Origin: an uncultured Lentisphaeria bacterium | Lineage (GTDB): Bacteria > Verrucomicrobiota > Lentisphaeria > Victivallales > UBA1829 | Reading direction: 5' to 3' | Length of the DNA: 26,257 bases | Assembly: GCA_905211485.1 (NCBI GenBank) | Contig: CAJMAW010000029.1 | Span: 1-26,257, forward strand | Shown: positions 16,892 through 23,081 of the stretch, one piece after another | Layout of the letters: each line of letters begins with the position of its first letter | Numbering within the stretch: the stretch's first letter is position 1 | The notes under the pieces: model-generated | What the model saw: only the letters and a program-made list of their open reading frames with translations | The model's database searches: none | Told to the model about the DNA's origin: nothing | Position numbers and translations under genes: made by a program

Positions 16892-17224
16892 TTGAAAAAG
16901 TACGAAGCAGTGTTCATTCTCGACATGAGGAAGGTTGAGGATGAGGGGAAGGCCTTCTCTGAAGAATTTGCGAAAACTCTTCAGGGATGGGGTGGCAGCA
17001 TGCTGGAAAGCGTTTCCATGGGGCGCAAACAGTTTGCGCGTGAAATCCGGAAACGGAAGGCCGGCGTGTATTGGAACTATGTGTTTGAACTCGATCCTGC
17101 GATGGAGACCCGGATTCGGGATCATTATCGGCTTGACGAACGCGTGATCCGTCATCTGATCATCAATTACGACCGTCCTGAACAGGTTCGTTCGACGATT
17201 GCCGCTGCGGAACTCGTCGACTGA
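16892..17224 (+). CDS. rpsF: 30S ribosomal protein bS6
   Basis: It binds 16S rRNA as a heterodimer with bS18 on the platform of the small subunit. It has 110 residues, normal for the family, with KKYEAVFILD at the first strand and GRKQFAREIRKRKAGVYWNYVFEL through the middle. The start is TTG at 16892: there is no ATG before the conserved KKYE, and a near-perfect Shine-Dalgarno sits 5 bases upstream. It lies 2 bases after pth. The rpsF-ssb-rpsR-rplI order is a widespread conserved cluster. Confidence 0.94.
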   Translation: MKKYEAVFILDMRKVEDEGKAFSEEFAKTLQGWGGSMLESVSMGRKQFAREIRKRKAGVYWNYVFELDPAMETRIRDHYRLDERVIRHLIINYDRPEQVRSTIAAAELVD

Positions 17225-17258
17225 TTGAGAGTTTCATTGATAAGGAAAGGATCCTTCC

Positions 17259-17903
17259 ATGGCGTCATTGAACAAAGTCCTTCTGATGGGGAATCTGACA
17301 AGAGACCCCGAACTGACCTATACCCCCGGCGGAGCCGCCATCTGCAAGTTCGGAATTGCGATCAACAGACGTTTTTCGCAGAACGGACAGGACAAGGAGG
17401 AAACCTGTTTCCTCGATATTGTGGTATGGGGGAAGCAGGCGGAGACGGCGTCGCGCTATCTTCAGAAGGGAGCGGGCGTCTTTATTGAGGGACGTCTCAC
17501 GTATGAGCAGTGGGAGGAAAAGGATACGCAGAAGAAGCGTTCCCGCATCACCGTGACGGCGGAACGGGTCCAGTTCCTGAACGGACGCAGGGATGATATG
17601 GGCGGCGGAGACGCAGGTGGAGCCGGGGATTACGACTCTTCCTATGAGCAGCAGCCCGCTTATACTTCACGCAATTCCTCTTCTCAGGGGAACCGGGCGT
17701 ATGGGCCGAGGCAGCAGCAGAACCGTCCGTCCGGACAGGGCGGCGGAGGCTCTGCGTACGGCGGGAACCACGGAGCCTCCCGCTACCAGCAGCAGGCCGG
17801 ATCCCAGCAGGGAGGCGGCGGACAGCCGCCTCAGATGCCGCCGCCGCAGGAGGAATATCCTTTTGAAGACGTCGGCGGAGTCGATGACGACATTCCTTTC
17901 TGA
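17259..17903 (+). CDS. ssb: Single-stranded DNA-binding protein
   Basis: It coats single-stranded DNA in replication, repair and recombination, and recruits partners through its tail. It has 214 residues. The OB-fold (1 to about 112) starts SLNKVLLMGNLTRDPEL and includes CFLDIVVWGKQAE and GVFIEGRLTYEQW. A disordered Gly/Gln/Ser-rich linker (about 115-200) follows, then the C-terminal tip DDDIPF, identical to the E. coli tip that binds other repair proteins. AAGGAAAGGA precedes ATG by 7 bases. Confidence 0.96.
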   Translation: MASLNKVLLMGNLTRDPELTYTPGGAAICKFGIAINRRFSQNGQDKEETCFLDIVVWGKQAETASRYLQKGAGVFIEGRLTYEQWEEKDTQKKRSRITVTAERVQFLNGRRDDMGGGDAGGAGDYDSSYEQQPAYTSRNSSSQGNRAYGPRQQQNRPSGQGGGGSAYGGNHGASRYQQQAGSQQGGGGQPPQMPPPQEEYPFEDVGGVDDDIPF

Positions 17904-17975
17904 AGCAGTCGTCCGTGACACTGAAAGATTACGAAGCAATCAGAATTTTATTCATCAATCAAGGAGAAAATTGCC

Positions 17976-18212
17976 ATGGCAATGCAGAACAAGAGACGCC
18001 GTCCGAAAAGACGCGCCTCCAAGCCGAAAATTTGCAGACTCTGTGAAAACAAAGTCAACTATGTTGATTTCAAAGACGCGGATCTTCTGAAGAAGTTCCA
18101 GACGGAAAAGGGGCGCATCCTTCCCCGCAGAATTACCGGGACCTGCCTCAAGCATCAGAAGATGCTCAGCACCGCAGTGAAAAGAGCCAGAATCATCAGT
18201 CTTGTTCTCTGA
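17976..18212 (+). CDS. rpsR: 30S ribosomal protein bS18
   Basis: It is the partner of bS6 in the 30S platform. It is 78 residues, with a basic N-terminus (NKRRRPKRRASKP), the VNYVDFKDADLLKKF helix and the GRILPRRITGTCLKHQ segment. It keeps the CRLC pair plus the later Cys in TCLKHQ, so this is the cysteine-containing, potentially zinc-binding form. The AAGGAGA site is upstream of ATG. Confidence 0.95.
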   Translation: MAMQNKRRRPKRRASKPKICRLCENKVNYVDFKDADLLKKFQTEKGRILPRRITGTCLKHQKMLSTAVKRARIISLVL

Positions 18213-18280
18213 CGGACGGAAGCATCTGATCAATTCCCTGAGACAATCTCAAACACAGAAACTGAAGGAAGGGCTTACAA

Positions 18281-18733
18281 ATGGCCTCTATGAAATTGAT
18301 ACTTTTGCAGGACGTGGAAGACCTCGGCCTTGCCGGGGAAGAGGTCCATGTTGCTCCCGGCTACGGCCGGAATTACCTGATCCCGAGAGGACTGGCGACA
18401 GTCGCCTCCACCTCCGCCTTGAGACAGCTTGCCGCACGCAAAGAGAAGATTGAAGCGCAGCGCAAAGCCGATCTTGAAGCCGCACAGGCGCTTGCGGCAA
18501 AAATCGCAGCCAGCGAAATCGTGATCCCCATGCAGGCGTCCGACGACAACCACCTCTTCGGCTCCGTCACGGAAAGAATCATCTTCGATACTCTCAATGC
18601 CATGGGCATCAAAGTCGAAGCTCACAAGATCCGTCTGGAAAGCCAGATCAGAACTCTGGGCGAATTCACGGCGGAGATCAAACTTCACCAGCACGTTCTG
18701 GCGTCAGCCAAAATCAAAGTGGTCCGGGCATAA
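18281..18733 (+). CDS. rplI: 50S ribosomal protein bL9
   Basis: It is a large-subunit protein at the base of the L1 stalk that helps hold the reading frame. It has 150 residues: the N-terminal domain MKLILLQDVEDLGLAGE with GYGRNYLIPRGLA, a long charged helix (about 45-80), and a C-terminal domain containing DNHLFGSVT. GAAGGAAGGG sits 7 bases before ATG 18281; a second ATG at 18290 is also in frame but less well spaced. Confidence 0.95.
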   Translation: MASMKLILLQDVEDLGLAGEEVHVAPGYGRNYLIPRGLATVASTSALRQLAARKEKIEAQRKADLEAAQALAAKIAASEIVIPMQASDDNHLFGSVTERIIFDTLNAMGIKVEAHKIRLESQIRTLGEFTAEIKLHQHVLASAKIKVVRA

Positions 18734-18736
18734 TTC

Positions 18737-18754
18737 CCGGGGAAGGGCTCCCGG
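18737..18754 (+). promoter_or_regulatory. Small hairpin exposing the dnaB Shine-Dalgarno
   Basis: CCGGG (18737-18741) pairs with CCCGG (18750-18754) over loop GAAGGGCT, and the dnaB ATG follows immediately. The ribosome-binding purines lie in the loop. A 5-bp stem is modest and may be chance. Confidence 0.35.
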
Positions 18755-20314
18755 ATGCCAGACAAGGTGAAAGAGACAGTCCCGTCCGGCGGGAACAGCG
18801 GTATGGTCCGGAAAGAGAAGGCGGCCCCTGCGGCCGCCTCGGATTTTGCTGATTTCCAGACGGAACGGGCTGTTCTGGCCGCCGTTCTGGTGGAGCCGGA
18901 CTGCCTTGACAACGTTGCCACAGTGCTAGGCGGTTTTTCAGCGGCGTCGGATGACCCGAAGTCACAGGAAAAATCCTTTGCCGCCGATCCCCTTTCCAGA
19001 AGCGGCTTCCACCGCGTCGCGAGCATGATGTTCCGCGATCCGAAGCATGCGGTGATTTATGAAACCATGCTGGAGCTGCATTCCAGAGGGGCCGGAATTG
19101 ACGCCCTCGCGATTTCCGATGCACTCCAGCGTGCAGGACGCCTTGATGTGATCGGGGGAATGGAGACACTCCTCGACATCCAGAATTCCATCGCCAGCAC
19201 AGCCAATCTGGAGACATGGTGCACAATCCTCAAAGATTACGCCATGCTCCGCGAAATGATGAAGACCTGCACCCATGCGCTTGACCTGTGCAGAAATTCC
19301 GGAGAGGATGTCAAAACTCTTCTGGAAGCCATTGAATCGGAAATCTACAAAGTCCGCAATCAGTTTGTCCAGCCAGAGATCCGCGACATCAAGTCGCTCA
19401 TCAAAGAGACTTTTGACGGATTTATCAAGATCCTGAACAAGGAAGTCTCCCCCGGCATTCCCACGGGATATCCCGATCTGGACCGTCTGATCGGCGGCGG
19501 TCTGAAACCCGGAGAAATGTTCGTTCTTGCCGCCCGTCCCTCGATCGGGAAAACGGCGCTGGCGCTGAATATTGTCCGGAATATTGCGATGAAGGGCGGA
19601 GGGAAGGAGCATTCCGTTGTCTTCTTCAGTCTGGAAATGAGTGCGGAACAGGTGGCACAGCGTCTGCTGTGCACGGAATCGAGAGTTCCCCTGTCCTCCA
19701 TTCTGGACGGCTCTTTCCGGGGACGAGAGGACCTGACCAAACTGACCGCCGCCGTGGCTTCGCTTTCCAAAGCCTCTCTTTTCATCGACCCTACCGGAGG
19801 GATTTCCATTTTTGAACTCCGCTCCAAGGCCCGGAAGCTCAAGGAGACTCACGGGATCGATCTGATCGTGATCGATTATCTCCAGCTCATGAAGGCCGCC
19901 GAGGCCGCAAAGGATGGCAGGCAGGTGGAGGTGGCGACCATTTCCGGCGGACTCAAAAAACTGGCCAAGGACCTGAACGTCCCTGTTCTTGTCCTCGCCC
20001 AGCTGAACCGCGAAGTCGAAAAAGGGCAGGGAGGCAAAAACGCTCTGCCGAAACTGAGCAATCTGCGCGAATCCGGAGCGATCGAACAGGATGCGGACGT
20101 GGTTGTTTTTCTCCACCGCAACCGTGACGACACCAAGGAATCCGCGACTCAGGAACTGTCCAGAAACGGCTCGGAAGCCAAACTGATCGTGGAGAAGAAC
20201 AGAAACGGCCGGACCGGAACAGTCGACCTGAGATTCTTCCCAGCAGTGATGGAATTCCGTTCCTTGGATCACCGTTTTGACGAATCGGATATTCCTCCCG
20301 GAACAGAATTGTGA
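18755..20314 (+). CDS. dnaB: Replicative DNA helicase DnaB
   Basis: It is the hexameric 5'-3' helicase that unwinds DNA at the fork and recruits primase. It has 519 residues. The N-terminal primase-interaction domain is about 30-180; the RecA-like domain starts near 230. Walker A reads AARPSIGKTAL, Walker B is LIVIDYLQLM, and the conserved C-terminal motifs VLVLAQLNREVEKGQ and LSNLRESGAIEQDADVVVFLHR are present. The N-terminal domain has an extra segment of about 30 residues (SAASDDPKSQEKSFAADPL and nearby) between its first helices. The Shine-Dalgarno GGAAGG (18741-18746) is presented in the loop of a small hairpin. It is the last gene of the ribosomal/replication run and follows rplI by 21 bases. 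Confidence 0.95.
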   Translation: MPDKVKETVPSGGNSGMVRKEKAAPAAASDFADFQTERAVLAAVLVEPDCLDNVATVLGGFSAASDDPKSQEKSFAADPLSRSGFHRVASMMFRDPKHAVIYETMLELHSRGAGIDALAISDALQRAGRLDVIGGMETLLDIQNSIASTANLETWCTILKDYAMLREMMKTCTHALDLCRNSGEDVKTLLEAIESEIYKVRNQFVQPEIRDIKSLIKETFDGFIKILNKEVSPGIPTGYPDLDRLIGGGLKPGEMFVLAARPSIGKTALALNIVRNIAMKGGGKEHSVVFFSLEMSAEQVAQRLLCTESRVPLSSILDGSFRGREDLTKLTAAVASLSKASLFIDPTGGISIFELRSKARKLKETHGIDLIVIDYLQLMKAAEAAKDGRQVEVATISGGLKKLAKDLNVPVLVLAQLNREVEKGQGGKNALPKLSNLRESGAIEQDADVVVFLHRNRDDTKESATQELSRNGSEAKLIVEKNRNGRTGTVDLRFFPAVMEFRSLDHRFDESDIPPGTEL

Positions 20315-20347
20315 CTTCTCAAATTGGAAATGCCGGATATCTTTTCG

Positions 20348-20377
20348 CCGGACGGGTTGAATTTTCACCCCATCCGG
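20348..20377 (+). repeat. Hairpin between dnaB and bamA
   Basis: CCGGA and TCCGG (20348-20352, 20373-20377) plus GGGT and ACCC (20354-20357, 20367-20370) form a two-part stem with a small internal loop and a 9-base loop. It starts 34 bases after dnaB. No T-run follows at once; a T5 appears 18 bases later. It could be a dnaB 3' structure, or an operator, since it overlaps a candidate -35 box. Confidence 0.4.
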
Positions 20378-20385
20378 AGTATCTT
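20357..20385 (+). promoter_or_regulatory. Candidate promoter for bamA
   Basis: TTGAAT (20357-20362) and TATCTT (20380-20385) are 17 bases apart, each 4 of 6 to consensus, and lie about 48 bases before the bamA start. It overlaps the hairpin at 20348-20377. Confidence 0.3.
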
Positions 20386-20432
20386 ACCGGAATGTTTTTG
20401 ACTCTTGGATGATGTGTGGATTTTGACGCCGG

Positions 20433-22790
20433 ATGAAACAAAAAGACGCGTTACGCTTAGTTCTTTTCTTCTTCTTCCTGTGCATGGGCTGCGGTGGCGC
20501 CTGTGTGTTTCTTTCCGCCCAGGAAGTTGTGTCCGTGGAGTTCCGGCAGAACGCTGATTACCAGTTCGGTGAAGACGTTCTCCTGTACAATGTCCAGACC
20601 CGCAAAGGGAATGTCTATTCCGAACGGATCGTCAATGACGATGTGAAACGCCTTCATGCCATGGGGGTTTTTTCAGACGTGGTGTCCATCACCGAGGAAA
20701 TGCCGGACGGGAAGAAGAAAGTCATTTTCCAGATCACTCCGAAGCCTGTCGTCTCCGAAATCGTATACGAGGGCAATCAGAAGTATCCGGAAAAGAAAAT
20801 TGCCGAAAACGTCACAGTTGCTCTCGATGCGCCCCTCAACGACAAACTCCTGAGCATCAGTGCCGAAAACATCCGGAAATTCTATGCTGATGAAGGCCTG
20901 AATGATGCTGTGGTATCCGTCGACATTCAGAAAATAGACGAATCCCATATCCGGATTGTCTTCCATATTACCGAAAATCTGCGCGTGCGTGTGAACGGAG
21001 TCAATTTTGAGGGCGCTACCGTCTACACCCCCTCTGAACTTCGGGACGCCATTGCGACGCGTTATTCGTTTCTCAGCCATTCCTGGCTTTCCTGGCTTCC
21101 GATTCAGGGCGGAGGACTTCTCGACCGGGAGGAACTCGAAAGGGACCTCGTCCGGCTGAGGGAATACTACTGGCGGAAAGGATATCTGGACTTTCAGGTG
21201 AAGGAAACCCGTCTGGAAGAAGTGCCCGGAGATCCCGAACGGGTCAACGTGACCTTTGTCCTGGAGGAAGGCGAACCGTATACGGTCGGCCAGGTCCGTG
21301 TGAACGGAGGCAAGCGTTTTTCCGAGGAGGAACTTCTCGCCGTAACCGAACTCAAGCCGGGCATGACCTACAATGTGCTTCTCGAAGAAGGCGACCTTGC
21401 TTCCCTCGAACAGAAATACAGCCCGCTCGGATACGCCGATTTCCGCGGGAACGCCCTGAAGCATCCCGACTACCGGACTAAAACCGTGGATCTGGATTAC
21501 AACATCTATGAGGGGCCCCTGTACCGGATCCGTGACATTTTCATCTCCGGCAACAAGATCACCAAGGATCACGTCATCCGCCGGGAACTTCCCATGCTGC
21601 CGATGGATCCCGTGGACAAAAACATGCTCCAGGTGGCGAAAAACCGCCTGATGGGCATGGGATATTTTGAAGACGCGGAAGACGGAGGAGTCGAAATCAC
21701 CGCGCGCAATTCCTCCGATGCGCCGGATATGAAGGACATCGACATCAAAGTTCGGGAAAGACGCTTCATCGATTTCCGCATCGGCGCGGGAATTTCCGAT
21801 ACGGACAGCTTCGCCGGAATGGTCGAACTCTCCCATTCCAATATGGATATTCTCGACCCGTGGAACTATTTCAGCGGCGGAGGACAGAGAATGAGAATCG
21901 CCGCCCTCATCGGAATCGAACACATGGATATCCAGGCGGATTTCACGGAACCGTGGCTCTTCGGCATTCCGCTGCGTCTGGACATTTCCGGATACTGGCG
22001 CGAAGTGGTGTTCAAATACTGGGACGAACAGCGCATCGGATTCACCGTCGGACTGACAAAACGGATCTTTGACGATTTCACCACCATTTCAGGCGGCTAC
22101 ACCTTTGAACAGGTCGGCGTGCTCGACATGGACAAGCACCGCTCGGAAATCTTCCAGAAGGAAAAGGGCCGCGACCTGGTCGGACGTCTCCACCTCTCCA
22201 TCGGGCGCGACACCCGCGACAGCGCCACCGATCCCACTTCCGGATACGACATCAGCGCCTATGGCGCCATCTCCAGCCAGATCTTCGGCGGCAGCAAGAA
22301 CTATTACAAAGTCGAACTCAAAGGAATCAACTATCTGCCGTTCCTGAACAACTGGTTCGTCCTGAGCACCGGCTTCAAAGTCGGATCCGTCGGCATGATC
22401 ACCGACCGGGATGAAATGGTCCCCATTTACGACCGCTATTTCCTGGGCGGCGGCGATTCCGTGCGCGGTTTTCCATACCGCTCCATCGGACCGGTCGACC
22501 GCGACGAGAAAAACTACGGAGGACAGTTCATGTATCTGCTGACCGCCGAACTGAGCCATCCGATCTACAGCATCGTGCGCGGCGCTTTCTTTGTCGATGT
22601 CGGCGATGTCACGCGCTCCAATTTCGGACCGATCAACAAACCGAATATCGGAATCGGTTACGGACTCCGCATCAAAATCCCGCGTGTGGACGTGCCTCTT
22701 CGCCTCGATCTGGCGTATCCCGTGCTCTGCAATCAGGAAGACGTGAAAAGAAAACTCCGTTTCCACTTCAATTTCGGTTTCTCCTTCTGA
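20433..22790 (+). CDS. bamA: Outer membrane protein assembly factor BamA
   Basis: It is the central Omp85 protein that folds beta-barrel proteins into the outer membrane. It has 785 residues, a normal length. A signal peptide (MKQKDALR, hydrophobic core, cleavage near LSAQ) is followed by periplasmic POTRA repeats to about residue 430; recognisable pieces are IVYEGNQKYPEKKI, VRVNGVNFEGATVY and IRDIFISGNKITKDHVIRREL. The C-terminal half is a beta-barrel with the diagnostic VRGF motif (677-680 in DSVRGFPYRSIGP), and the protein ends in FNFGFSF, an aromatic beta-signal. The start is ATG 20433, since a stop codon lies in frame 9 bases upstream; only a weak GG-containing ribosome site is seen. The usual skp/lpxD neighbours are absent; gyrA follows. 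Confidence 0.95.
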   Translation: MKQKDALRLVLFFFFLCMGCGGACVFLSAQEVVSVEFRQNADYQFGEDVLLYNVQTRKGNVYSERIVNDDVKRLHAMGVFSDVVSITEEMPDGKKKVIFQITPKPVVSEIVYEGNQKYPEKKIAENVTVALDAPLNDKLLSISAENIRKFYADEGLNDAVVSVDIQKIDESHIRIVFHITENLRVRVNGVNFEGATVYTPSELRDAIATRYSFLSHSWLSWLPIQGGGLLDREELERDLVRLREYYWRKGYLDFQVKETRLEEVPGDPERVNVTFVLEEGEPYTVGQVRVNGGKRFSEEELLAVTELKPGMTYNVLLEEGDLASLEQKYSPLGYADFRGNALKHPDYRTKTVDLDYNIYEGPLYRIRDIFISGNKITKDHVIRRELPMLPMDPVDKNMLQVAKNRLMGMGYFEDAEDGGVEITARNSSDAPDMKDIDIKVRERRFIDFRIGAGISDTDSFAGMVELSHSNMDILDPWNYFSGGGQRMRIAALIGIEHMDIQADFTEPWLFGIPLRLDISGYWREVVFKYWDEQRIGFTVGLTKRIFDDFTTISGGYTFEQVGVLDMDKHRSEIFQKEKGRDLVGRLHLSIGRDTRDSATDPTSGYDISAYGAISSQIFGGSKNYYKVELKGINYLPFLNNWFVLSTGFKVGSVGMITDRDEMVPIYDRYFLGGGDSVRGFPYRSIGPVDRDEKNYGGQFMYLLTAELSHPIYSIVRGAFFVDVGDVTRSNFGPINKPNIGIGYGLRIKIPRVDVPLRLDLAYPVLCNQEDVKRKLRFHFNFGFSF

Positions 22791-22813
22791 TCCGGCGCCC
22801 CTGCTTCCGGATC
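22789..22813 (+). terminator. Hairpin at the bamA stop, possible terminator
   Basis: GATCCGG (22789-22795) and CCGGATC (22807-22813) form a perfect 7-bp stem with an 11-base loop, beginning inside the TGA stop of bamA. The sequence after it is pyrimidine-rich (TCTTCC) but has no T-run. It is a transcript end or stabiliser candidate. Confidence 0.4.
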
Positions 22814-22986
22814 TCTTCCATTCCGGAATCTGCGCGGGAGAAAAACTGTTGCTTCGGGGATGAGAATCCGCTCCGCGCTTCTCTTCGTTTCGTTTTCTTT
22901 CGGGACCCGGGCACAGGGTGTTTTCCCCTGTTTCTCTTTTCCCACTCCGGTATTTCAGGCGGAGAAGGGGAAAAAAATCAAGTTTT

Positions 22987-23009
22987 TCACGCGTGCGCGC
23001 GACGCGTGA
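22987..23009. repeat. Perfect inverted repeat with alternating purine-pyrimidine tract upstream of gyrA
   Basis: TCACGCGT (22987-22994) and ACGCGTGA (23002-23009) are an exact inverted repeat around GCGCGCG. Bases 22988-23001 strictly alternate pyrimidine and purine, and the right arm alternates again in the opposite phase. It ends 2 bases before the gyrA -35 box. It can act as an operator, a cruciform or a Z-DNA-prone element. Confidence 0.75.
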
Positions 23010-23011
23010 GG

Positions 23012-23039
23012 TTGAGAATGACACTTTCGGATGTATATT
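23012..23039 (+). promoter_or_regulatory. Strong sigma70-type promoter of gyrA
   Basis: TTGAGA (23012-23017) and TATATT (23034-23039) are separated by 16 bases, and each matches consensus at 5 of 6 positions. Transcription would start near 23046, leaving a leader of about 36 bases. It directly abuts the inverted repeat at 22987-23009. Confidence 0.6.
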
Positions 23040-23081
23040 TTCAGGTGCACAATCAACATCTAGCAAGGACAAAACCAGATT

